Source: Symsagittifera roscoffensis (taxonomy: Eukaryota; Xenacoelomorpha; Acoela; Convolutidae). From it: a stretch of 64,000 bases of DNA. Positions within the stretch are counted from its first letter, which is position 1. Every line of letters begins with the position of its first letter. The notes below the pieces were generated by a model that had not been told where the DNA came from, ran no database searches, and was given only the letters and a program-made list of their open reading frames with translations. The stretch is taken from positions 40,255,797 to 40,319,796 of the forward strand of contig NC_087071.1 of assembly GCF_963678635.1 (NCBI RefSeq). Direction: 5' to 3'. The translations under genes were made by a program, and so were the position numbers. Of the stretch, positions 46,451 to 58,600 are shown one piece after another.

Positions 46451-46899
46451 GTTGTGTAAAACTCGAGGTTACCCGAAAAAGAAACCCACAGGGATAGCCC
46501 ACAAAACGACTCAGAATTTGAAATAGACTCGGAATACTTTCTAGTTTTGACAGTTGATAATGACATAAAAGTAAACGCTATAGAGGACAGGGTCGAAGGG
46601 CAAGAAGAACAGTTTTTACACACGAAGGACAAGAGCTAAAGAAGACATTAAAGGTGTCTATCGGAAACTTTAGTCCATTCTTTACCGAAATCGAACTGTT
46701 TCAGCCAGCTCAGTATCCTTCTTGAAAAATTATGGGAACGAACCCAAGATAAGGGATAGATTCTTATGATTTGATGCAGTTGTCGAAATTACAAAAAAGG
46801 CCTATCAAGGATTCGGGAGCTCATTAAACATTATCGGAAAAGTCGTGGTAGGGTTACAATTGAACTGATGGGACGCAAGAACTCAAAAGTTATTTATCA

Positions 46900-47800
46900 C
46901 TGAAGGGGCGGAAGGAAACTTGCTGGTCAACGATATCCAAGCGAACCTGGGGATAAAAGTATGCCAAAAGCAGGCGCCACCCGAACATTTCTTTATACGG
47001 ACACTTCCAAATGAGAACCCCGTCGTGAAGGGATTAAACCTGATCAAATTCAGTTCTGATGCCCACTGTAGTCTAATCTCTGACACACCACAACAGCGTG
47101 AGTTAAAATTGTGCATCGCTAATAGATTTTTTGACCTTCTATCAAGAACAGGTGGATCAAAAGCTTTTACTGAAAATACTTCTTTCAGGAACCACTAAAA
47201 CCATTTCAAGTAAAAAGCAAGCGTACACCTATAGCCTTACTCCCTGAACTCAAACTCTGCAACACTCAGTTACTTGTCGACAGTCATATAGAAAAGCTCA
47301 ACTGTTCGGAAATTTGTTTTATGTTCCCTATCGTCATAAAAGCCAAAATTACGAATCAATTACTTTTGCATTGAATTCAAAATAAGCAATTTTCCGTAAT
47401 AGGTATCAAATAGGTAATTTGTTCAAACTAAAAAACAACGTCGCTCTATCATTTAAGGACCAAGACGAGACTAAAGTCTGCTTTTCATCTTAAGTCTGCA
47501 TATAGCCATATACCATTATCAAGAAACTCGAGTAATCAATGTATTTTTAACTCAAATGGAGGAAACGTGACGGGCTTATATCGATTCAAAACGGGATTTT
47601 ACGGCCAGGCGAATATGCCAAATTACAACGCATAATGGACCGTTCGACCAAAAAAAGTGCTCAGCCCACATGGTTATTTACAGGACATTTTAATTGCTAC
47701 AGTAAATAGCGCTAAAGATAATTGCAAACTGGTTTCAGACATTTTAAAAACCCTAGATAATAAGGGAATAGCTGTAATTAAATAAATTTAACCCATAACA
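46900..47800 (+). pseudogene. gypsy-3 reverse transcriptase remnant
   Basis: HLKSAYSHIPLS (first palm motif), TGLYRFKTGFYGQANMP (about 47570-47620) and LQDILIATVNS at the YxDD position are recognisable between stops. The catalytic Tyr-x-Asp-Asp is degraded to LQDI. Confidence 0.65.
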
Positions 47801-48087
47801 CAGAGTGGTTGGGAAGCAAGATCGACGAAAATGGAACCACCTCTTTGGCTCATAAATCCAATGCAATCCGCAACCTAAAATGGGTTCAGTTAACCAATGT
47901 AAAAAATATATCCCAATTTTAGCATCCTTATCCACGCCGATCAGAGAGCTTATGCAAAAAAAACGGTTTGAGTTATCAGACACACATCTCTCAGCGTTCG
48001 AGAATATGGAGAAGGAAATTTGCAATACAGTGACAAATCACCATTTCGACGTCAAACTTAAAACAAGAGAAAACATGACTTATCTCA

Positions 48088-48450
48088 CATAGGTTTTCGA
48101 CGCTTCTCTTCAGCAAGATTATAGGAGAATTTGGAAAGCGGTTGCTTTTGCGAGCAGATCACTTAATATAACCGAATTAAAATACGGCCCTGATGAACTC
48201 AAACTCCTGGGTTTATTCTGGGCACTAGATCGTTTTAAAAACTATCTTTTGGGACAACATTTATCAATCCTATCAGATCATAAAGCATTAATTGGAGCCT
48301 TCAAGGATGATATATCCACGAAATCGGCCCAATCTTGCCCTGCCCGTTGAGCAGATAAACTTCACCTTATAATTTCACCGTTGAACATCTGCCGGCTAAA
48401 GAAATGGGATTCGTTGAATATTTATCCAGACATCCATAAGACGATCCCGC
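48088..48450 (+). pseudogene. gypsy-3 RNase H remnant
   Basis: VFDASLQQD, AVAFASRSLN, ELKLLGLFWALDRFKNYLLG and LSDHKALIGAF give the four acidic positions of RNase H. Stops follow before KEMGFVEYLSRHP-like sequence. Confidence 0.8.
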
Positions 48451-51213
48451 ACCCGTTTCATATGATGAAGAAAAACTTCTTATGCCTCACTAAATCACAC
48501 TAGTCTCCTTCTCGGCGTTAGGAACTTCATGCCTGGATAATACCGGTCTGAAATAAGAGACGAAATCTCTCAAAAACCGAGTCTTATAACTCAAAATACT
48601 CCAACGTGATTGGTCAATTGAACAAAAACCTGAATTTGCAGCAAACTGGACGTAAGAAATGAATTGAGAACGCTGCAGAAGGTGTGTCCACGTTATTCCT
48701 CTCACTATTAAATTTCAGTTCGCCAAAATTTTCACTCAAATACAGAAGACTGCTCTCCATCCTGTTAAATAGTTGATTTTCCAAGCAACTTTGTTTTTCT
48801 AAAAGAAATGTCAGGACGACTAGATTCAATTGAACAGACCCAGCCTAATCAAGAGAATCCACTTGTAAAAAAGTTTTTCCACTACCCAGCACAAGCTACC
48901 CAATGGGCTTTTGAAAGACCGAACTCATACTTATGAGGAAAGTCCAAAAAAGATTAAGCATAAAATATTCACACTCTGTTTGCCCTAAATTTTTGAATCA
49001 AAATTCATCGCTCTACTCACAAAACAAGATCTTGTACTAAAAAAACGTTACATCTTTAGACTAAAAACGAAAGCAAAACATTTTACAGATGGGAAATTAC
49101 TATAAACTCTATAAATAAAACTTACATGTTATTGGGGAATGACTTTATTTTGATGGAAGACTCGTTATCCCGGCACCCGTTAGGCCTACTGAGCTACACA
49201 AACTTTACGAATCCCAACCTTTCCAAATCGCCATGAAGAGCCTGGCGACACTCTACATTTGGTGGCCGAAAAATTATCGAGAAATCCAAGTTCATGGAGT
49301 GCGTAAAAGCAGTTACAAATCTTAAGCCATTAAGAAAGCACAGAGACCTCGGAAAACTCCCACTAGTCGTTGATCCAAACCAAGAAATGGAAGTAAATTT
49401 TGCCGGTTCGTTACTTTTGACTTGGGGAACAAAAAACACATAATCGTCTGCAAAGATCGATTTTCTAAATTTCCTTTAGCTCGAAAATTATCTAGTACAT
49501 CAGCAAAGTCGGTCATCAATTTTCTTAAAAATTCATAACGTTACATGAGACAGCTAGAACTGTTAGAACGGGCCAAGCTTTGGGGTTTGTTTCGAAAGAA
49601 ATCTGCGAACTTTGCTATGAACAAAATATAGAAGTTTTATTCTGCCAAGTGTGCAATCACAGAGCTACAGGCTTAGTCGAGAGGCTGATTAGAACAATCA
49701 AAGAACAACTTATGGCTATGGCAACAAAACCTTCTTTAGAATAAGCACTGTTGAAAATTAAAAACTGTTTAAGAATTTCAACTCAACAATCTCTAAAAAG
49801 CTCTCTCTTTAAAGCCCATTTTGGTAGATCACCAAACACTATCTGGCAAAACCTTGTGAAATCCCCGTCCTCAAAAAACCTAAATTGGAGAAAAAACTCG
49901 GTTATGAATAGATAAAGAAAAAAAGCAATGAGCCGAGACAGCCGAGACGATTGGTTAGACGACATAGTGGATTATCACCTAGACGATGACTCTTCTTCAT
50001 AGGACGATGTCGCGAATGCTTCTAAATATGTAACTTTTTGTTCGGGTTCTCCACCAAAATTTCCCTCACGCGCAGAGAAACAGAAAGCTCTAGACGTTGC
50101 AAGTCCCTTGCTGAGCGAACTCAACGCGTGAGACCATTTTCTATAGCAAAATTAAAGAAAAAATGACGAACTGTATTATGAAGGTTTCAAGAGGAAATAG
50201 TGAGGGAATCGGAACATACTATAGCTCTTAAGAACTGTACAATAACCCGTAAATCTGTTTTAGCTCTCTAAAAATCAGCCGACCCAAAGAAGGCGAACCT
50301 CTGACAGAACAGGCAGCTGGTATAATTCTATGCCACGAAAAGACCAAATAGAATAGTGAAGCGAGCAAGAAATGTTGGTTCAAAAGCTCGAAAGTAAACA
50401 AAATCTCCATACAAAATTTGAACAACTGGAAATCGCCAGATGGAATGCGGCAAGGAATAGTTCAAGGAAGATCCTCTTACGAGAGGAAAAAACACAGAAG
50501 AAGCGCCTCAGTTTCCTAATTGTTACCGAAAGCGACTTTGATCAGATACCATCGGGACAGCCCGGACAAGGCCAAAAATCAGAAAAAGCTGAAATTATCA
50601 TACGATTGTCTTTGAACATGTCAATAAAGACCATGAAAGTTGACGACTGCAATGATTTAATTCGCTAGAAAGATCTCAAGCCGTCTATTGTATGAAACTC
50701 CGATTATACACAAAACCCTTCAGCTCACAAATCATCTGACATTAAAGGAGAATAAAAATCAACAGAGGATCTGCAGCCCATCACTGTGTAGAATTCAACC
50801 CTGACTACATTCCAGCAGCAAATCTGGCATCCGAGCGCCGATTAACCCTCGATACCAACCATTATTTTATTAGACAGCCAGGAAGAGACGGATGACCACT
50901 AATTAGAGAAAAGGAAACAAAACGACGAAGTAAGAAAGTCGTAGTTAACCTTGACAATCAACATTGTAAGAAAGTTGAATCCAATCCAAATCTTTTTCTA
51001 GGCTCCTCAAATTCAAACCTTACAGGGATGGCCAAGAGAAAATCATCCTCCCCTATGAAGTCACCACCTCCACGGAAGATATCGGGTCTCCACATTGGGC
51101 ATAACACCAGACCAATTCGGACTATACAGCGTCCATCCTTGTTGGGAGAACGAATTTTTACAGCCTAGTGGAAGATTCCGAGGAGATATCGGGCGAACCC
51201 TCGTCAACCTGCA
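48397..51213 (+). repeat. gypsy-3 internal tandem duplication, unit 1
   Basis: A unit of 2817 bases from TAAAGAAATGGG to CTCGTCAACCTGCA is followed directly by a second copy. It includes the end of RNase H, the integrase (for example CKDRFSKFPLARKLSS near 49450 and ATGLVERLIRTIKEQL near 49670) and the pol tail. Confidence 0.92.
49100..49760 (+). pseudogene. gypsy-3 integrase remnant, unit 1
   Basis: Short frames give FQIAMKSLATLYIWWP (zinc-domain end), IVCKDRFSKFPLARKL with the core, and HRATGLVERLIRTIKEQLMAM, where the catalytic Glu is retained. Interrupted by several stops. Confidence 0.7.
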
Positions 51214-54015
51214 TAAAGAAATGGGATTCGTTGAATATTTATCCAGACATCCATAAGGCGATCCCGCACCCGTTTCATATGATGAAGAAAAACTTCTTAT
51301 GCCTCACTAAATCACACTAGTCTCCTTCTCGGCGTTAAGAACTTCATGCCTGGATATTACCGGTCTGAAATAAGAGACAAATTCTCTCAAAAACCGAGTC
51401 ATATAACTCAAAATACTACAACGTGATTGGTCAATTGAACAAAAACCTGAATTTGCAACAAACTGGACGTAAGAAATGAATTGAGAACGCTGCAGAAGGT
51501 GTGTCCACTTTATTCCTCTCACCATTAAATTTCAGTTCGCCAAAGTTTTCACTCAAATACAGAAGACTGCTCTCCATCCTGTTAAATAGTTGATTTTCCA
51601 AGCAACTTTGTTTTTCTAAAAGAAATGTCAGGACGACCAGATTCAATTGAACAGACCCAGCCTAATCAAGAGAATCCACTTGTAAAAAAGTTTTTCCACT
51701 ACCCAGCACAAGCTACCCAATGGGCTTTTGAAAGACCGAACTCATACTTATGAGGAAAGTCCAGAAAAGATTAAGCATAAAATGTTCACACTCTGTTTGC
51801 CCTAAATTTTTGACTCAAAATTCATCGCTCTACTCACAAAAAAAGATCTTGTACTAAAAAAAACGTTACATTTTTAGACTAAAAACGAAAGCAAAACATT
51901 TTACAGATGGGAAATTACTATAAACTCTATAAATAAAACTTACATGTTAATGGGGAATGACTTTATTTTGATGGAAGACTCGTTATCCCGGCACCCGTTA
52001 GGCCTACTGAGCTACACAAACTTTACGAATTCCAACCTTTCCAAATCGCCATGAAGAGCCTGGCGACACTCTGCATTTGGTGGCCGAAAAAATATCGGGA
52101 AATCCAAGTTCATGGAGTGCGTAAAAGCAGTTACAAATCTTAAGCCATTAAGAAAGCACAGAGACCTCGGAAAATTCCCACTAGTCGTTGATCCAAACCA
52201 AGAAATGGAAGTAAATTTTGCCGGTTCGTTACTTCTGACTTGGGGAACAAAAAACACATAATCGTCTGCAAAGATCGATTTTCTAAATTTCCTTTAGCTC
52301 GAAAATTATCTAGTACATCAGCAAAGTCGGTCATCAATTTTCTTAAAAATTCTTAACGTTACATGAGACAGCTAGAACTGTTAGAACGGGCCAAGCTTTG
52401 GGGTTTGTTTCGAAAGAAATCTGCGAACTTTGCTATGAACAAAATATAGAAGTTTTATTCTGCCAAGTGGGCAATCACAGAGCTACAGGCTTAGTCGAGA
52501 GGCTGATTAGAACAATCAAAGAACAACTTATGGCTATGGCAACAAAACCTTCTTTAGAATAAGCACTGTTTAAGAATTTCAACTCAACAATCTCTAAAAA
52601 GCTTTCTCTTTAAAGCCCATTTTGGTAGATCACCAAACACTATCTGGCAAAACCTTGTGAAATCCCCATCGTCAAAAAACCTAAATTGGAGAAAAAACTC
52701 AGTTCCGAATAGATAAAGAAAAAAGTAATGAGCCCGGACAGCCGAGACGATTGGTTAGACGACATAGTGGATTGTCACCTAGACGATGACTCTTCTTCAT
52801 AGGACGATGTCGCGAATGCTTCTAAATATGTAACTTCTTGTTCGGGTTCTCTACCAAAATTTCCCTCACGCGCAGAGAAACAGAAAGCTCTAGAGGTTGC
52901 AAATCCCTTGCTGAGCGAACCCAACGCGTGAGACCATTTTCTATAGAAAAATTAAAGAAAAAATGACGAACCGTATTATGAAGGTTTCAAGAGGAAATAG
53001 TGAGGGAATCGGAACATACTATAACTCTTAAGAAGTGTACAATAACCCGTAAATCTGTTTTAGCTCTCTAAAAATCAGCCGACCAAAAGAAGGCGAACCT
53101 CTGACAGAACAGGCAGCTGGTATAATTCTATGCCACGAAAAGACCAAATAGAATAGTGAAGCGAGCAAGAAATGTTGGTTCAAAAGCTCGAAAGTAAACA
53201 AAATCTCCATACAAAATTTGAACAACTGGAAATCGCCAGACGGAATGCGGCAGGGAATAATTCAAGGAAGATCCTCTTACGAGAGGAAAAAGCACAAAAG
53301 AAGCGCCTCAGTTTCCTAATTGTTACCGAAAGCGACTTTGATCAGATACCGTCGGGACAGCCCGGACAAGGCCAAAAATCAGAAAAAGCTGAAATTATCA
53401 TACGATTATGTTTGAACATGTCAATAAAGACCATGAAAGTTGACGACTGCAATGATTTAATTCTCTAGAAAGATCTCAAGCCGTCTATTGTATGAAACTC
53501 CGATTATACACAAAACCCTTCAGCTCACAAATCATCTGACATTAAAGGAGAATATAAATCAACAGAGGATCTGCAGCCCATCACTGTGTAGAATTCAACC
53601 CCTGACTACATTCCAGCAGCAAATCTGGCATCCGAGCGCCGATTAACCCTCGATACCAACCATTATTTTATTAGACAGCCAGGAAGAGACGGATGACCAC
53701 TAATTAGAGAAAAGGAAACAAAACGACGAAGTAAGAAAGTCGTAGTTAACCTTGACAATCAACATTGTAAGAAAGTTGAATCCAATTCAAATCTTTTTCT
53801 AGGCTCCTCAAATTCAAACCTTACAGGGATGGCCAAGAGAAAATCATTCTCCCCTATGAAGTTACCACCTCCACGGAAGATATCGGATCTCCACATTGGG
53901 CATAACACCAGACCAATTCGGACTATACAGCGTCCATCCTTGTTGGGAGAACGAATCTTTACAGCCTAGTGGAAGATTCCGAGGAGAGATCGGGCGAACC
54001 CTCGTCAAACTGCAT
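51214..54015 (+). repeat. gypsy-3 internal tandem duplication, unit 2
   Basis: Second copy, 2802 bases, in direct orientation, with scattered substitutions (about 3 percent in the first 200 bases). A 17-base segment of unit 1 near 49750 is absent here. The junction shares TAAAGA with both ends, suggesting unequal exchange or slippage at a short homology. Confidence 0.92.
51920..52560 (+). pseudogene. gypsy-3 integrase remnant, unit 2
   Basis: Same fragments and mostly the same stops as unit 1, so the integrase was already dead, or nearly so, when the duplication occurred. Confidence 0.7.
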
Positions 54016-54604
54016 AAAGACTCCTATTATTTCATCATTTGAGGCCGTACCAATTGAATTAGAAAATCCGCTGGTAACCATCGTAAATCTTACGACCCAA
54101 AATAAAGCAAAGAACATATAGACGGCATTTTCTATCCACTCTTCTACATCGCCACACACGAAGGTTGAATTTGACCCGATAGTGCGAGAAAACCAGTACG
54201 ACCCGACGGACAGTCCCATGGAGCCTCCAAATTGTGACATTATTGACTGTTATCGAAGCCATAGACACCTTAGGTCAATCAATGACGTTAGAATAACTTA
54301 GACGATGTACCGACTTGAGAGCAAAAACGAACGAGACACCTCCTTAACTCAAAAACCTGCATAAAACCTCCTAACCTTTACCGCTAAATGCTTTATAAAA
54401 CTCTTGTGAATCTTTTGCATTTCCTTTAACCGTTACCGCACGAAATAACAGCTTAAACTAAATAGAATATAAGATTCATAAAATTAAAGGTATCAAAGTT
54501 ATAAGGTTATTAATTAATTTTCGGCCATACCTCGACTAGATTCAAGACTATGACGCGACGAATTGCCGGATGTAATTAAATTTCAGATTATCACGAGAAG
54601 GACT

Positions 54605-55019
54605 TTCAAATCTTAGTTTCGGCCATCGATATTTTTTTGCTGTAAGATGTCAGTTTTAATGATGAAAAAATTCAAACCTGGGCCAAGGTCATATAAGGTC
54701 GGATCAAACAAACCCGAACAATAACAGCCGCACCGATACTGAAACCGAAAACAATAGTCTGGACTGGGTTTTTTAGTCGCGCACAAAGTCTGGAAATGTC
54801 GTAAATCAGTCGACCGGTTTACGACATTTCCAGACTTTGTGCGCGACTAAAAAACGCAGTTCAGACTATTGTTCTCGGTTTCAGTATCGGTGCGGCTGTT
54901 ACTGTTCGGGTTTATTTGACCCGACCTTATTTGACCTTGGCCCGGGTTTGACTTTTTTCATCATAAAAACTGACATCTCACAGCAAAAAAAATATCGATG
55001 GCCGAAACTAAGATTTGAA
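54605..55019. mobile_element. 415-bp foldback element
   Basis: Arms of about 200 bases (54605-54805 and 54818-55019) are near-complete reverse complements around a 12-base loop (TCAGTCGACCGG). No ORF spans it with coding character. Resembles a foldback-type MITE; the family is not known to me. Confidence 0.85.
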
Positions 55020-55464
55020 CTTCCTTCCAGTCATAATAGAAGCCTTGTCACTTTTCAACGCACGTCAAGAACAAAAATGGCGTGTGATTTTGAATTTACA
55101 ATTATCAGGCCTAGTTTTAGATCAAAGTTTTAGATCAAAATTTTTAAATTGTTTCGAAAGTTTGCTTATTAGCTGGCTTCAAAAATTTTACAATTTTTCA
55201 AGCCATCAACTTGAATTGAAATCAAATCAGTGCACTGTTGACCTTTTTAATAAAAGCTTGCTAGAAAAAATTCTCAAATGAAATAACACTACTCATTATT
55301 GCGAAAAAAATGTACCAAGGTGTACCAATTTTCTGTTCCGGTTTTCAAAAGTTTATGATATTTTAGACTCCAACAGCCAGCGTATACTTACCCCTTCAAG
55401 TTTCCCCAGCCAAACTGCTGATCCGTCAGAATATCTCACAAATAACTTTCTGAAGTGTTGAAAA
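55020..55464. other. Upstream flank of the TRIM-like gene
   Basis: The promoter and 5' UTR should be here. No core promoter element could be named with confidence. Confidence 0.4.
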
Positions 55465-55634
55465 ATGGCGTGCAGCTCATCAGGAGATTTCACACGGAAA
55501 GACATCACTGACAACTTTACTTGCTCTATTTGCTGTGATGTGTTTTGGGACCCCAGAATACTACCTTGTGGTCATATGTATTGCGGTCATCCTCGTCTGT
55601 GTTTGTATAGTCTACAGAATACTAACGCTAATGG
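55465..55634 (+). CDS. TRIM-like exon 1: first part of the RING
   Basis: ATG at 55465; encodes MACSSSGDFTRKDITDNF, then CSICCDVFWDPRILPCGHMYC. Ends with two bases of a Gly codon before GTAGGC. Confidence 0.8.
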
Positions 55635-58600
55635 GTAGGCAAAACTGTTTATTTTTATTAACTTGTGAAAACTTGTTTGGCCAAAAAATGCTTTGCTTTT
55701 ATCAGCGGGTCGACGTCCATGCAAGAAAGTTGCCTATCAATGAGTTTTCATTTATTGATTCTATAAGAAATATTACTCATAGTTTTACTCAATTTTTTCA
55801 TAGTATGAAATTGTATGGTAAGCACTTTTTTTAATCTGAAAAAGTAAGTAATTTTTTTTTCATAGTATGAAATTCAATGGCCGGCTTTTTTTTCATAATA
55901 TGAAGATAAAAGAGAGGAATTTTTTGCATAGTGTGAAATTGTTATGGTAAGCACCTTTTCAGAGACTGAAAATGTATGGTAAGCTTTATTTTCCATAGTC
56001 TGAGATGGTATTGTAAGTATTTTTTCCTAGTCTTAAACAAATTCATCTTTCATCTTCATTTTATGAGAAAATATCCTGGCCATACAAATTCATACTATGA
56101 AAAAAAAATTACCATACTTTTTCAGACTAGGAAAAAATACTTACAATACCATTTCAGAATATGGAAAATAAAGCTTACCATACATTTTTAGTCTCTGAAA
56201 AGGTGCTTACCGTAACAATTTCACACTATCCAAAAAATTCCTCTCTTTTATCTTCATATTATGAAAAAAAAGACGGCCATTGAATTTCAAAGTTTGAAAT
56301 TGTATGGCAAGCATTTTTTCATAGTCTAAAAACGTAGAGGGGTTTTTTTTCTCAGAATATGGAGATGAATGACAAACATTTTTTCCTAGTCTGAAAAAGT
56401 ATGGTAATTTTTTTCATAGTATGAATTTGTATGGCCATGATTTTTTTTTTCATTATATGAAGATGAAAGATAAACGTTTTTTAAAAGTTTAAAATTGCAT
56501 GGCAAGGACTTTTTCATAGCCTAAAAACGTATGGTAAATTTTTTTTCAAAGTATGAAATTGTATGGCCAACCTTGTTTTCTCAGAAAATGAAAAAGAATG
56601 ACAAACAATTTTTCATAGTTTGAAACTGTATACCGCGAGGGTCACCGTTTCTACTCAATCTGTAAGCTCTGGCAAACTTCTCGGGTCGACTCTATGAACT
56701 TTTGATTGGGTCCATCCTCAGAACCAAAAGTCGAGGGTGTTAAGGCACAGACTCTATGGTTAAGGTCCAGACGCCTTGGTTTTTCCTTGATATTTGTACT
56801 TTTCAAAACTATGAGGGTTGGTTGGTGACCAGAACCGGGTGTTTTACAAAATTGGAGCAGTGTCAGGCACCCGACATTTTTTGTCTCCACAATATGGCTT
56901 CACAAGATAGGTGGAGACAAAAACAGAGCAATTTTTGCTCAGAATGTTAAGATGAATGACAAACTGTGTTTGAAACTGTATAGTAAGCACTTTTTCATAG
57001 TATAAAGTTTTATGGCCAGCTTTTTTTCATAATATGAAGATAAATGATTAGAATTTTTTCATAGAATGAACATGTATGGTAAGCGCTTTTTTCTAATCTT
57101 AAAAAGTATGTAATTTTTTTTTTTCATAGTATGAAATTAAATGGCCGGCCTTTTTTTCATAAATGAAGATCAGTGATTCGAATATTTTCATAGTATGAAA
57201 TTATATGGCAAGCATTTTTTCGTTGTAAGAAATTGTTTACAAGCCATTTTTCATGTATGAATCTGAATGGCAAGCATTATCGTCAACCAGGAAAATAACA
57301 TTTGAAATATTGGTTCAAAGATGAGTTTGTTCACATATACGGACCTAAAAAGGGCTATTATTACCGCATGATTTACCAAACAGCACTTTTTATCGGAAGC
57401 TAGCATTTAAACTCGTTTATTCCCTCTTTGTCTGTTTTGGCCTTTGAGTTTAACAACTCAAGAAAATCAAAAATCGAAAAACTGCTCTGTTTCAACCAAT
57501 TCTTGAGGTTTCGGTTTTAGGTTTTTGACAAAAAAAACTTCAGTCAAAAAGGCGAAACATCGGTCAAAAAGAATCGGTTCATGAGTCAACCATGAATCGG
57601 ATCATGAGTCTAGTCAAATGATACCAAACAGCAGAACAGTTTTGTTGCATAGCGACAACGAGACCAAAAGTGACCATCATGAGAGCCAGCTGAGGTAATC
57701 TATGACCGATTGCAAAGTTCTGACTTTTTTTAGCTTGTTAATCAACTTCTTTTGTCGATGCCGCCTTGGAAATTAACGTTTACTTGATTAACTGTTTCGT
57801 GGCCGGTCTGCTGAAAAACTTTCAATCTTTTATTCATTTTAAACCCGGTAAATAAGTTTTTTCCAGTCCGGTGTTTTTTTTGTATTTTAGAAGAGTAATT
57901 TGGAGATCATGCTAAAAAAGTCTCAGGAGCTTAAAGCGTCTAGGGCAATAATGGACTTCTATCATTAAAAATACTTAATTCCTAAAAAAATCTGTATGAA
58001 AAATGAAGTGATAAGTGATAAAACAAAATAAGGGAAAAAAAAAACAAAATAAACGAAATAAAATAAACGAAATAAATCAATTGGTTTCACGATGAATCAT
58101 CCTTCGACCAAAACCTATCTTGTGGGGCCATTTTGTGGAGACATAAATTGTCGGGTGCTTGACACCGCACCAATTTTGCAAAACACCCGGTTCTGGTCAC
58201 CAATCAACCCTCATAGTTTTGAAAAGTACAAATATCAAGGAAAAACCAAGGTGTCTGGACCTTAACCACAGAGTCTGTGCCTTAACACCCTCGACTTTTG
58301 GTTCTGAGGATGGACCCAATCAGAAGTTCATAGAGTCAACCCGAGAAGTTTGCCAGATCTTACAGATTGAGTTGAAACGGTGACCCGCGCAGTAGAAAGC
58401 ACGGAACTTTTTAAAGCGGTTGATCATCTGTGGAAAAGGGCAAAAAGTATCTTGGCTAATTGTGGATAATTTCCACAGTATCTATCAACTAAAATCTTTG
58501 TTTTCGTATACTCTTTGATGGTTGAAAAAGTACTCTTTTCAGAAATGGTTTTAATAGGACTTTCACTTCAAAAACTGTAAGCATTTTAAACTTTAAATTT

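Larger units (their letters stand above)
45880..54300 (+). mobile_element. Ty3/gypsy element (gypsy-3), decayed, LTRs not found
   Basis: Remnants of gag, zinc knuckle, RT, RNase H and integrase follow in gypsy order with many stops and frameshifts. It is enlarged by a tandem duplication of about 2.8 kb starting within the end of RNase H. The ends are estimates from the first and last coding remnants. Confidence 0.75.
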
